A stretch of 64,000 nt of DNA from Solanum dulcamara (GCF_947179165.1 NC_077247.1:10677501-10741500); one strand, 5' to 3'; shown: positions 1 to 10,540, counted from the first letter of the stretch. A program made the numbers and translations. The notes: generated by a model not told the origin, from the sequence alone.

Positions 1-121
1 AACAGTATGGTGGATACCCTTCCCAGCCAGCCCAGAGTGCACCCTCACAGGTCATAGGTAGGAGGTTTTATAGCACACAGTATTCAGGAGCTGGTCAGAC
101 CTGCAGGCTTCAGACTCACAG

Positions 122-510
122 ATGAATAAGGGTTCACATCATTCGAGGCCACCCTTGCCTCATTGTCCTCGTTGTGATAAGGCTCATTCTGGGAAATATT
201 GTTTTGAGACAAATGCTTGTTTTACTTGCAGTCGTCAGGGCCACGTTATGAGGGATTGTCCATACAGGGGCAGCCTAGGAAGTGCAGTTCAGCCTACTGG
301 GCTAGTTGTTGGTTTATCTTTGTTCGTGGCTATGCGCCCTATGGGACAGAGTATTCAGACGCCAGCAGGCCATGGTAGAGGCTGGGGTAGAACTTCTAGT
401 TCTAGTGTTCCTTCAAATCGCATTTATGCCTTAACCAACAGACGGGATCAAGAGGCATCACCAAATGTGGTCACATGTATATTATCAATTTTCTTCTGGA
501 ATATATGTGC
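122..510 (+). pseudogene. Gag nucleocapsid (zinc knuckle) remnant of A1
   Basis: The plus-strand frame from the ATG at 122 encodes two cysteine/histidine clusters. The first reads CPRCDKAHSGKYC and the second is a canonical CCHC knuckle, CFTCSRQGHVMRDC, the nucleic-acid-binding motif of Ty3/gypsy Gag. It is followed by a Gly/Arg/Ser-rich tail and the segment RIYALTNRRDQEASPNVV, the usual Gag-protease boundary of this lineage. The reading then degenerates instead of entering the protease. The frame is open upstream of 122, so the ATG is probably internal to Gag rather than a start. It is a relic: no protease active site follows. Confidence 0.85.
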
Positions 511-570
511 ATTGATATTGGGAGCCCTGTGTGCCTACGATATGATATGATGTGAATGTATATGTTGGCC

Positions 571-606
571 CTATAATGCATTGTTGGCATTTTCTTTGTG
601 TAGGTG
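571..606 (+). promoter_or_regulatory. Candidate 3' splice-acceptor-like site downstream of gag
   Basis: A T-rich run ending TTTCTTTGTGTAG (591-603) resembles a plant intron acceptor. The homologous place in A2 reads TATTTTCTACGTGTAG and ends at about 59521, while the sequence around it has diverged more. The resemblance is visible; splicing is inference only. Confidence 0.25.
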
Positions 607-610
607 TTGA

Positions 611-1470
611 GATAGTAGGAAATACAGAGGAAACTCTGCCCAATGTTTCCCAGAAATAAGAAGAGAATAAGATGCAGAGGTGTAGTATGTCTTGAAAGGT
701 AGTGCTCACAAAAATGATGAGATTTGACTAAATGAGTATGGCTGACCTTGAGAAATGACTTAATTGCTGAATTAATGGAAATAAAAACTAGGAGGTCGAT
801 ATGGGTATAATAGAACGAAGTTGGGAAGGACCTATAGACCAAAGAAGACGACTTAGAGAAGACTGATCAATCGGGATAAAACAATATAGTAAGGCATCGC
901 CTGAATTGATACATAGGGATAAACTATGACAAGTTATAGTTAAAAGATTTGCAGAACAATTGCTATATTACGAGGTTATTAGAAGGATAGGTAGTATCCA
1001 CTGGAATAAGGTTAGTATAATGACAGAGCTTGAAACACGGATCATCAAAGTATGAGTACTCCCGAATGGAGAATTTGAACCAATTATGAGCACAGGCTAA
1101 TTACTGGTTGGGATGAATGGAATGTGGCTACGAATGCACTGCTACGTGATGGATATTACTCGAGTATCAACCATTAGATGAGATTTTATACGATTCATTA
1201 TGAATATTAAAGCACCCTATGGTTGTGCTAGGGTTTTCTATAAAGGCAACCTAACGTGGGGATGATTTAACAGAAAATGTAGATATGGTGCAGCATGTTA
1301 AATATGTTGAAGTAGAATCATTCACGTATGAATAGCTGAAAATAAATGGAGGGTGACATGGGTACACCCTAAAAGGGGGGAAATGGACAAAAGAAGTACA
1401 AGCATAAGAGAAAATAAACTGACGCTATCGTATATAAATGGGAACGCTTAAACTTCAAATGAACCATAAG
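611..1470. other. Decayed internal sequence of A1, no recognisable gene
   Basis: Homologous at its left end (to about 700) with A2 (59510-59620). The rest is rich in stops in all frames. I cannot place PR, RT or RNase H motifs in it. Confidence 0.5.
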
Positions 1471-1590
1471 GGATGGACGCAATTATACCCGCACTAATGC
1501 ACCGGTTTCCATCAAAACTCTAAAGTTAAGTGTGCTTGGGTGAGAGTAGTGCTAGGATGGGTGACCCCCTGGAAAGTGAAAAAGGGAATG
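1471..1590 (+). pseudogene. 5S rRNA-like sequence inside A1
   Basis: About 120 bases read like a plant 5S rRNA gene from end to end. Near the start is GCACTAATGCACCGG (1491-1505). The internal control region follows as AAGTTAAGTGTGCTTGG (1523-1539), then a GAGAGTAG intermediate element and box C, GGATGGGTGACC (1555-1566). In plant 5S genes these elements bind TFIIIA and drive Pol III. The 3' end is the most diverged, and no clear T-run terminator or tandem copy is present. It is therefore probably a captured or retroposed 5S copy, not an rDNA array unit. A second copy lies on the minus strand in the sister element A2 (61684-61800). 5S-bearing TRIMs (Cassandra) and 5S-derived SINEs are alternatives, but I see no Cassandra-like LTRs around it. 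Confidence 0.85.
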
Positions 1591-2129
1591 AAACCAGTAT
1601 GACAAAAAGAGATTGTAAGTGCGTGTTAGTGCAATGGCACATATGGAACAGAGTAAGCCAAGAGTAGAAAAGATTATGACTAAATCTGAACGCATCTCAT
1701 GCAAATGGCACAAGAATAATTGTACAGCCTATGAGCATTGGTATACTAAAAGTAAGAGCAAGTGATTACTCGATAAAAAGAAGTTAGTAATAGCAATGTG
1801 ATTGCCATACTTAGAATTTATGCAAGAAGAGTGTAAGATGGTTCGAGGCAGAACTATTAAGATCTAATCGGTATTAAGGAAAAAAGCCATGGCGGAGCCC
1901 TGACGTCGATTGAAGGGGGTAAGCCGCTAGTATAGCGACGTTAAGGCATTTTCTAAATTGCTCTAAGTACCTACACACGTTGTGTAAGGATATAATATAA
2001 TGCATGGTAATAAAACTGGAAGGAAGATTTGAGTAAAGGCACAATGGAATATACCTAGAGTATTACAAGTTAGTGTAAGAGAAATGGTAAAGTAGCTTGA
2101 ACAAGATCGAGTATCAAAAGTCGAATGAC
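1591..2129. other. Decayed internal sequence of A1, no recognisable gene
   Basis: No gene, RNA or clear repeat can be supported here beyond membership of the A1 internal region. Confidence 0.45.
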
Positions 2130-2500
2130 CAATTACAGGAGATAGAAATTCCGACGTAGAAATGGATAGGCCCAGATGTGATCCACTAAATTATCGATAA
2201 AGTGAAGCTTATTCAGGGACAAGCTATCGATTGGCAGCCTAGAGTCGGCAAGAAGGGGATACATTATTCATTCTCAGGTCATTCGTAGGATAGATAAAGC
2301 TGCCTATGAGTTGGAACAGCAGAGTAAAAGGTTACGAACTAAGGACGTAGCTTCTGTCAAGGTACTGTGGCAGAATGAGAATCGTGAAGAAATGACCTAG
2401 GATGCTGAAGAGAACATGAAACACAAGTATACGTACCTATTTCCTACGTCTAAAGGTAATCCTAACCCTTGGAACTCTGATATTGATTGCTCGATGAAAA
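2130..2500 (+). pseudogene. Integrase C-terminal remnant of A1
   Basis: Short plus-strand stretches in shifting frames match the end of Ty3/gypsy Pol. A GPDVIH...DKVKLIQ-like piece (about 2170-2215) corresponds to the region after the integrase core. A later piece, LRTKDVASVKVLWQNEN (about 2335-2385), is the conserved tail usually read as KEVASVKVLWRN, followed by a KYTYLFPT-like end. Stops and frameshifts separate them. The match shows that the decayed region belongs to a once-autonomous gypsy lineage. Confidence 0.7.
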
Positions 2501-2580
2501 TATATGTTATGGAAACGAGGTAGAGGACCTCTCCATATAATTGGTATAAGGTCCGGAGGAAGGTTTTGGTTTACATTCGA

Positions 2581-2607
2581 GGACGAATGTTCTAAAGAGG
2601 GGAAGGA
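2581..2607 (+). promoter_or_regulatory. Polypurine tract of A1
   Basis: AAAGAGGGGAAGGA lies directly before the 3' LTR start (TGTTACACC), where plus-strand DNA priming occurs in LTR retrotransposons. The preceding GGACGAATGTTCTAAAG is repeated before the LTRs at 7918 and 63291. Confidence 0.8.
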
Positions 2608-2964
2608 TGTTACACCCCGTACTTTGGTACGTTGGAATGCTTCATAAGCTTCCTATGTTCTGGGAAGGCTCTTAAGGTTCTTAGAAGTCATCATGTGAGC
2701 CAGATAAGCTACGACACTATCAAACGACTCCAAGGAAAGGAGAATGTGATACCCTATAGTAGAGAAGGATGGAAATAGAGTCATAAGAATCCGAAAGGAA
2801 TTGAAGGCCAAGTAATGAGTCGTAGGACTCGATTTACCTATGTAAGCTACTAATTTAGAAGTCTTATACACTTGAGTTTCTTAAGTACATACCATTCTTA
2901 CGTACCATGGATTACATAGGCTCCTAAAATAAGACGAGATTACGAACCCACGAGGAAGGGAAAA

Positions 2965-3200
2965 AGACGACACGTGGCAGCCAATAGAGGAGAGACACAT
3001 GGCAGCACCTCAAACAAGCAGGTGATGCCCCTACTTAGGTTCAATTATGTGATGTAGCTACTTGGGGGGTGGGGGGGTGGACCCCACTACCACGTGGCAG
3101 TCCCTAGTTGGAAGCATGATACGGTTGCCAATTATGGCTCGACACGTGTCACCCTAAGGGGCTGACATGTGTCACCTCCAAGACAGCTCATATATACATA
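2965..3200 (+). promoter_or_regulatory. U3 promoter candidate of LTR A1: G-box cluster and TATA box
   Basis: Exact CACGTG motifs lie at 2971-2976, 3091-3096 and 3143-3148. The last sits in the palindrome GACACGTGTC and is followed by a CATGTG variant at about 3166. TATATACATA (3191-3200) follows as a TATA candidate. The same order (CACGTG/CATGTG, then TATATA) recurs in the LTRs at 22444, 55946 and 63291. CACGTG and ACGTGGC are known plant bZIP/ABRE cores; use here is inferred. Confidence 0.55.
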
Positions 3201-4586
3201 TTAAAATGACTCTTAGCTTCAGTTAATTATCCAAAAACCTGCAGCAAAGCGCCAAAAACTTCAGCAACACAAAGAAATAAAAACCCTAAGCTAAGAGAGA
3301 AAAGTGTGGCGGCTAGGAGGAAAAAATAGGTAAGTCCCAATTTTGTTCCGTAAATTAATTATCCAGCGTATACCACAATGATATGGAGGTATTATAAGTA
3401 TAAAATCATGACTTGGTGTAGCCAAAATTGAAATTAAACAGTCCACACAGTTTCAGCGCGACTAGAGAAGTTCCAAGGTGAGTTTTGGTGTGTTTTGCTA
3501 ATTTCGGGTAAGGTAAGACTTATCCTTTAGATTTTGACTTTATGAGGTTGTTATGTAGTGTATTATATACCTTTTTTACTGCTGGAAGTATAAAAAAAGT
3601 TGTGGATATGCTTGACGATAGAAATAATCAAAAGTGAAGTCGTAGTAGTTAAATTGTAGACAAAATAGGGTATTGTCGTGTGGGGTGCTGCTGCAGGTGT
3701 GTGGTGATGTGTTGCAGGGACTAAATGTATTTTAAAAGGGGTTTGGTTTCTTCTGTTTGAATCCACACGACCCCTCATTTCGTATAATTAAAGGTTTTGC
3801 GAAACAAAGACTAGAAACCCTATTTTGGTATTACAATTTTCAGCAAGTTGGGTTGAGTTTATATTGTGTAATGTTGCCATGTTTTACTTGTATATGAGCT
3901 GCAGGTTGTTGTTGTTGGTTGGCTGTATTAATTAGGTATGTAATTGAGAATTTGGATAGGGAATATTGTAGGGGAGATGCTTCCCAATTTCCAGTGACTC
4001 TTTAAACTAGGTAAAGAACTAATCGAGGAGGCGAGCGAAGAGTTGAAATCTATGAATACTCATACGTAACCTAAGATGTTGGAAAGCCAAGGTTTATTGA
4101 TATTCATGTTGCTTTTATATTACTTAGGTTCAGAGGACGACGAGACGAATGAGATAAAGAGCCGTAAGAGGTATGTAAAGCTTATTCCTTCTCTTGGCAT
4201 GTTTTGGCATAAGTAGGTAAAGCTATTCTTCTTTATTTTGGAATGTCTTAGATATAGGTTGTGAATGGTTTTTATATGGAACTTGGGAATAGTTCCCTTC
4301 ATAAAGCTCCGAGTACAGTCCATAATTCTTACCCACTTCGTAATGGTTGAATTGCTACCCTCGAGTCCCTATATGATGAATACTAACTGAATGTATGAGC
4401 TCCCATGCCTAAGAACTCTATAATGACAAGTGTCTCTGATTGCATAAGCCGTTTGGTATTACCTTAATAAAAGCCTAGGACTCTTGAGACTCCGTCGATG
4501 TGGCCCCTAATTAAAGTTAGAGGATATGTGAGACGATAATAGTTTTGATCCTCAAATGATAGTCCATGACGATTGTTATACCAAAT

Positions 4587-4910
4587 CTCAGATGATGAAG
4601 GGCCAAATATGATAAATTTACCGCATCCCATGAAGGGCCGGGCATGATAAATTTACCGCATCCCATGAAGGGTCAGGCATGATAAATTCATTGCGTCTCA
4701 CGAAAGGCCGGGCATGATAAATTCACCGTGTCCCATGAAGGGCTGGTCATGATAAATTCATCGCGTCCCATAAAGGGCCGGGCATGATATATGATGAAAT
4801 GATTATTCACCGCATCCCATGAATGGATGGGCATGATATATGATGCAATGATCATTCACCATGTCCTATGAAGGGCCAGGCATGATAAATGATGAAATGA
4901 CATCTTCATT
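4587..4910 (+). repeat. Minisatellite in the A1 LTR (35-bp, then 49-bp units)
   Basis: Tandem units begin with CCGCATCCCATGAAGGGCC and continue with a GGCATGATAAATT block. Starts at 4621, 4656, 4691, 4726 and 4761 give a 35-bp period. The next starts, near 4810 and 4859, give 49 bp because each unit gained an ATGATGAAATGATT-like piece. Units are partly diverged. Confidence 0.85.
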
Positions 4911-5660
4911 GAGTCCCTCACTAAAAGGATGGATACAATCTGTAGGCATGCATATGGAAATATAGTGACACACTTGTAACACCAAGTCCCATAGTGGGCC
5001 AGGTATGATATGTAAGGAAGGTATACATGCCCTCATGTCATAAGATGCAGGTAGAGAAATTCATTAACTATTATATTTATTTCCTGCATCCCTACTTCAG
5101 TTGTCAGCTCAGTTATGTATTGTTATGATTTATATACTCAGTACATGTATCGTACTGACCCTTCGTTCTTTGGGGGGCTGCGTTCATGCCCACAGGTACA
5201 TATGTTCAGTTTGGATATCCGCCAGCCTAGGGTTTCCACTCAGCGATATTGGGAGCGCTCCACTGTTCTGGAGCCTAACTTTTGATACTAGTCATATAAT
5301 ATGTATGTATTTAATTGTCCAGGGGTATGACGGGGGCCCTGTCCTGCCATATGTTGCTGTTACTATTACTGGAGGTCTATAGACATATGTATATATGGAT
5401 TATTTATAAGTTTGGTTCGACTGTGCCTATACGGCAAGTTGTAAATGTTTTTATATTATGGCAGCCTCATCGACTTGCGTGCAAATTCATGATATGATAC
5501 GAATGAAAGAGGCTACATGTACATGAAAAAGTTTTCAACTATTGAGGCTTTTGGGTATAATGTCATATCACACACGGTTCAACTTAGGTGTAGCTGATAG
5601 ATATACATAGGGGGGTCCAGGTTGCACCCCAGTCACGGCCTACGGGGTTGGGTTGTGACA

Positions 5661-7856
5661 GTTGGTTGGCTATAGTAATTAGGTATGTAATTAGGAATAC
5701 GGATAGGGCATATTATAAGGGAGATGCTGCCAAATTTCCGATAACTTTCTAAATGAGTTAAGGAACTAGTCGAAGAGGCGAGCGAGGAAATGAGTAATGT
5801 GAATACTAAGGTGCAACCGAAGGCGCTGAAAAGTTTAAGGTTGTTGATACTCTCCTTGCTTCCATGTTAAATAGGTTTGGAGGACGACGTCGTGGACATG
5901 ATTAAGAGAAGTCCATACGAGGTATGTGAAGCTTTCTTTTGGCATGTTTTTGGAATAAGTATGTAGAGCCATCTATCTTTTCTTTTGGCATGTCTTAGAT
6001 GTAAGTTATGAATGATATGTATGTGATATTTGGGATTCAATCCATTCATAAAGCCCTGAATATAAGTCGAAACTCTCATTTACTTTTGATGTTAGAACTC
6101 CTGCGATAGCTGGGTTGTTGCCTTTAAGTCTTCTATATGATGAAAAGTAGTACATGTAAAGCCTATCTCTTCTTTCTTTTATAATGAATTAATTTTAAGT
6201 AAAATGATATATGATATGGGTTTAGAGGTAATTCCATTTATGAGCTCTGAGTGTAACTCGTGACTTGTAGTCACATCTGAACATTAAAAGTCTGAAAGTA
6301 GTCAAACTACTATTCTCGAGCCTACTATATAATGAATAGTAAGTGGAGGTACCAGCTCTTCTTTTTAAAGGCTCTGAAATGACAAATGTGTCTGATTGCA
6401 TAAGTTGTGTCTTTGACAAGATAAATTGGGTTTCTGATTGCATAGACTATATTTCTGATTGCATAAATTGTGTGGCATTATCTTGATGCATGTCTGTGAT
6501 CCTTAAAGCCCTAACTGATGTAAGCCCTAATGACATCTAAAGGGGTACCTCAGATAATTACTCCCCTGGTCTTCAGGTGATGGTTCACTTGACTGTTTCA
6601 TCGAGTCTCAAATAATGACTTAGTTATATATGATTTCTCACTACTCTACTCGTGCATACTGTAACCCATCCTTCCTCGAGTCCCACGATGGGCCGAGAAT
6701 GTTATTGTGCACAGTTTTACTACGTCTTTCACCGCATCCCAGGACAGATGTGTATAATTCCACACACGAGGAGATGATTCCATACGTGAGGTGTGATATA
6801 TTTTATATGTTATGACGATATGATTATTCACCGAGTCCCAGGCCGGCTGTAATATAATGGTATATATGGCGAAATAAGGAAGGAACACCAAATTCCTCCT
6901 TAGAGGGCTAGATACAGTATATATATTATGATGGTACGCTATAGACGTACACCACTCTATTCACTGAGTCTCTCACTAAAGGGCCGGATACTTTATGTAG
7001 TCATGCATATGAGATTAGAGTGATACATTTGTGACCCTGAGCCCCGTAGTAAACCAGATGTAATACGATGACATACATGATAAGATTATAGTATATACGA
7101 TGATATGATGCCATATACGATGATATGATAAAATAAAAAGCATGATGATACGATGGTATGTTAATACGAGGAAATGATTATGACCCTGAGTTCACTAGAG
7201 GGCTGGGCACAACATATGATGATGTATATGATTACGTGTCCTACGTACAGGTATAGTAAATCATTAAATTATTATACTTGTCCCCTGCATCCCTATTTCA
7301 ATTATGGTCTCAGTTATGATGTGTTATGCTTTACATACTCAGTAAATATATCGTACTGGCCCCCTTTTTTCTCGGGGGGCTGCATTTCATGCCTGCAGGC
7401 ACATGTGTTCATTTTGGATATCCGTTAACTTAGGATTTCCTCTCAGTTATGTTGGTAGTGCTCAACTATTCTGGAGCCTAATTTTTGATACTGGTCATGT
7501 AATATGTATATATTTGTATATTTAGGAGTACGACGGGGGCCTTATCCTGCCATATAATGCAGTTATTACTCTTAGAGGTCTGTAGACATGTGTATGTAGG
7601 TTATTTGTAAGTTCATTTCAATTATACTCATACGACTTATTGCAAATGTTTTCATGGTATGACAGCCTCATCTTCTCGCGTGCCCTCGTTATGATACAGG
7701 TGAATGAGGCTATTCGTTTATGGAAAATATTTTTGACCCATTAGAGTTGTGTATAGTATCATATCATACATGGTTTAAATTAAGTGTAGCTGATAGGTAC
7801 GTATACGGTGGTCCAGGTCGGACCCTAGTCACGGCCTATGGGGTTGGGTCATGACA
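5661..7856 (+). repeat. Partial family A LTR fused to the end of the A1 LTR
   Basis: Directly after the A1 LTR terminus the sequence resumes at the equivalent of position 3917 of that LTR (GTTGGTTGGCT, then ATTAGGTATGTAATT) and runs to a second LTR terminus, GGGTCATGACA, at 7856. It therefore holds only the last 2.2 kb of an LTR. Junction bases share GTTGG-type microhomology, which points to recombination between LTR copies. It includes ATGATA-rich repeats near 7085-7170. Confidence 0.8.
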
Positions 7857-7917
7857 GTAAGATTTTGAAAAAGGTTCATTTAACATTCAAGGACGAATAT
7901 TCTAAAGGGGGAAAGGA
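7857..7917 (+). mobile_element. Internal-region scrap with polypurine tract (family A)
   Basis: These 61 bases match the end of the A1 internal region at 2550-2607, including GACGAATATTCTAAAG and AGGGGGAAAGGA. They lie between two LTRs, so an element here was reduced to LTR, scrap, LTR by internal deletion. Confidence 0.75.
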
Positions 7918-9550
7918 TGTTATACCTCGTACTTTTGTACCTTGGAAGGTTCTCAAGCTTCTTAAGTCTTATTTAAGCTTCTTAAGTTTCTTGAAAGGAT
8001 CGTAAGCTTCTTATAAGTTGTCATGTGAGCCAGATAATCTATGAATCTATCAAACAACTTTAAGGAAGGGAGAATGTGACACCCCATAGAAGGGAAGATT
8101 GAAAATATGGTTATGAGAATCCGAAAGGAATTGGAGGCCAAGTAATGAGTCGTAGGACTCGACTTACTTACGTAAGCTACTGATTTGAAAATCTTACATA
8201 CTTAAACTACTTGAGTACATACCAAGCTTACGTTGAAAGGATTACATAGGTTCGTAAAGTAAGATGAGATTATGAACCCACGAGGAGGAAAAGAAAATGA
8301 CATGTGGCAGCCCATGAGAGAGTGTCACATGGCAGAATGAGAGAGTGCCACATGGTAGCAACTGCATCAAGGGTGGTTGACCCCACATGCTATGTGGCAG
8401 CCTGTGATTGGAGGAAAGGGGTGTGTTGGCCCAATGAGGGAGTCACCACTTAAGGCTTGACATGTGTCCCCCTTAAAGTAGCCTGTATATATATATATAT
8501 GTATGTTGATGAATTTTAGTCATCCTTATCCCTTAAGTTATTACTTCATCCAAATATTCTAGAAAAGAGAAGAAGAGGAGAGAAACCCTCAAGCTAGAGA
8601 GAGTTTCGGATATGAGGAAAAAAAGGTAAGCTTATGATTTCGTTCTGTGAATTAATTATCTAAGGTGAACCACAATGTTATGAAGGTGTTATTAATGAAA
8701 ATATATGGTTTGGATCAGCCCAAAATGTTACCAAACAGCCAAGATGTTTTAGGCGAGCTAAAAGAACTTTCGAGGCAAGTTTCAACAAGGTTGACGAGTT
8801 TCGGGCAAGGTAAGAGTTTCTCTTTCAAACTGGAGTTTATAATGATGTTATGAGGTATATTAAATGTATTAATTGATGCTGGAAGTTGAAAATTTTCCCA
8901 AGGATGCTTGACATTAAAAACAAGCTAAATTAAAGTTGTAGTAGCTAAATCAAAGTCGCGTAGTGTGTTGTCGTTGTGGTGCTGTGGGTGCATCTAGTGG
9001 GGTTGAGTGTTGCAGGGATTTAAAATGTTTTAAAAAGGGTGTGGGTTATTCTGGTTTCATCCACACAACCCTCCGTTTGGTATGGTTAAAAAGTTTGCAA
9101 AATAAACATTAAAAACTCTATTTTGGTATCGTATTCTGGAGCTAGTTGTTTGGAGCTTGTATTGTGCAATGTGGAAGTGATGTACTTGTAAATATGCTGA
9201 TGGTTGTGTTTGTTTGTATGTTTTTTGATATTTTGGCTGATTCAAAATCTCGGGGATGTTGAAGTTACAGGGGAAATGCTGCTCGATTTTTGGTAGCTTC
9301 GGAACTAATAACAGACTAGTCGAGGGTAATGGATAGGAAATGACTCCTATTAGTACTTGGTTGTAGAGTGGGATATTGGAAAGTGACAAGATATTAACCT
9401 TAGTATTACTTTCATGTCAAATAGATTAAGGAGGTATCAAGATAAGACGGATTTCAATTAATCCCTAAACAGGTATGTGAAGCCCTTCTTTCTCTTGGCA
9501 TGTTTTTGGTACAAGTTGGTAAAGCTAAACTTCTTCCCTCTTGACATGTC
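7918..9550 (+). repeat. 5' part of a third family A LTR, truncated at B1
   Basis: Starts TGTTATACCTCG after a polypurine tract and follows the A1 LTR through a TATA run (about 8486-8500), a GTAAG donor-like site (8626-8630) and on to the equivalent of about position 4250. It then stops at about 9550, where the minus-strand element B1 begins. The missing 3' part is not found on the other side of B1. Confidence 0.75.
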
Positions 9551-9552
9551 TT

Positions 9553-10250
9553 TCAAATCAACTTTTTAATGAACATACATGCATATGAATGACAAAGGAG
9601 GAACTGAAAATGTAAAAGTTCAACTAGATTTAATAAGAACAACTTACTACTATAGGCTTGAGTAGAGGGAAAGAGGTACGGGTATTGTGTCATCATATTC
9701 GCTTCCACCTCCCAATTAGAATTTTCTACTTGTTGATTCCTCCATAACAATTTGATGGATACAACTTCTTAACTTATCGGTCTAAGATTTCCAGCAGAAC
9801 TTCCTCATAAGTCAAATTCTCCTCAACACTTACAACTTTCAAGGGACCAATGGTGTTCGGATCACCGATAAACTTTCTCAATATAGACACATGAAACACC
9901 GGGTGAACCATAGCTAACTCAAATGGAAAATCTAACTCATAAGCCACTTTGACAACACATCTAAATACCTTGTAAGGTCCAACGTATCTATGACTCAATT
10001 TCCCTTTTTTGCTAAAATGGATTACACCCTTCATTGGTGAAACCTTGAAATAGACCCAATCATCCACTTCAAATTGAAGCTGTCTTTTCCTAACATAGGA
10101 ATAGGAATTTTGATGACTTTTATCCATGTTCAACCTCTCCCTTATGAGTCTTACCTTCTCCATAGCATTAATAACCAAATCTGGACCAATCATGTCTATC
10201 TCACAAACTTTAAACCATCCCACTAGGGACCTATATCTTCTCCCATACAA
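9553..10250 (-). pseudogene. B1 integrase C-terminal domain and Pol tail
   Basis: The frame from 10250 to 9774 (158 codons) reads as the post-catalytic part of a gypsy integrase: YGRRYRSLVGWF, GPDLVINAMEKVRLIRERL, VYFKVSPMKGV, HRYVGPYKVF and HPVFHVSILRKFIGDP in the expected order. It ends NLTYEEVLLEILDR. After a stop, the Pol tail resumes in a second frame as VLWRNQQVENSNWEVEA up to about 9570. This region normally follows the DDE core and carries the GPY/F-type motif. A stop and a frame change separate the two pieces. It is the best preserved part of B1. Confidence 0.85.
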
Positions 10251-10540
10251 TGCTTAGAAAGGAGCCATTTGGATACTAGAGTGTAACTATTATTATAGAA
10301 AAAATTAATCAATGGAAAATGTTCACCCCAAATTTCTTTGAATTCAATAACACACGCCCTAAGCATATCCTCGAAAGTTTGGATCATTTTTTTGGCTTGA
10401 CCATCGATTTGATGGTGAAAAGCGGTACTAAACATAACATTTGTACTGAGAAACTTTTGAAATGACCTCCAAAAGTGTTAAGTGAATTGTGTACCACAAT
10501 CCGATATGATGGACAAGGGTACACCATGATATATCAAACA
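10223..10540 (-). pseudogene. B1 integrase core fragment
   Basis: Minus-strand pieces read PLSIISDCGTQFT and then FSTAFHHQIDGQAKKMIQ...LRACVIEFKEIW, the second half of a gypsy integrase core. The second catalytic Asp (in SDCGTQ) is kept. The catalytic Glu is replaced by Lys (GQAKKMIQ where the family has GQAERTIQ). The first catalytic Asp and the zinc-binding N-terminus are missing because of the deletion at about 10540. It overlaps the next domain in another frame. Confidence 0.8.

Larger units (their letters stand above)
1..5660 (+). mobile_element. A1: 3' portion of a family A Ty3/gypsy retrotransposon
   Basis: The window opens inside the element. In order it holds a Gag zinc-knuckle region (122-510), a decayed interval with a 5S rRNA-like segment (1471-1590), remnants of the integrase C-terminus (about 2130-2500), a polypurine tract and a complete 3' LTR (2608-5660). 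The stretch 510-700 and the last part before the LTR match the internal region of element A2 near the right end of the window, so both are one family. PR, RT and RNase H could not be recognised between 560 and 2130. The 5' LTR lies outside the window. Confidence 0.8.
2608..5660 (+). repeat. Complete family A LTR (3' LTR of A1, about 3.05 kb)
   Basis: Starts TGTTACACCCC right after the polypurine tract and ends GGGTTGTGACA, giving the TG...CA termini of an LTR. Related copies start at 7918, 22444, 55946 and 63291. U3 holds CACGTG palindromes and a TATA-like box; a GTAAGT donor-like site lies at 3330-3335, and a 35/49-bp minisatellite occupies about 4587-4910. Small open frames in it are not shared as proteins with other copies. 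Confidence 0.85.

Noticed and set aside
471..842. Minus-strand 123-codon frame antisense to the gag remnant of A1 (and 59672-59274 in A2)
   Set aside because: Both are antisense to the shared post-gag segment. They are similar only because the DNA is homologous, and they carry no known domain.
1471..1590. Functional 5S rRNA gene or part of a 5S rDNA array
   Set aside because: Single copies embedded in retrotransposons, mutated ends, no spacer array and no T-run terminator.
1300..1700. Cassandra TRIM as source of the 5S-like sequence
   Set aside because: No paired short LTRs, PBS or polypurine tract found around either copy by eye. Not fully excluded, since strong decay could hide them.
4587..4910. 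CRISPR-like array
   Set aside because: Units are contiguous and mutually diverged with no unique spacers; it is a plant minisatellite in an LTR.
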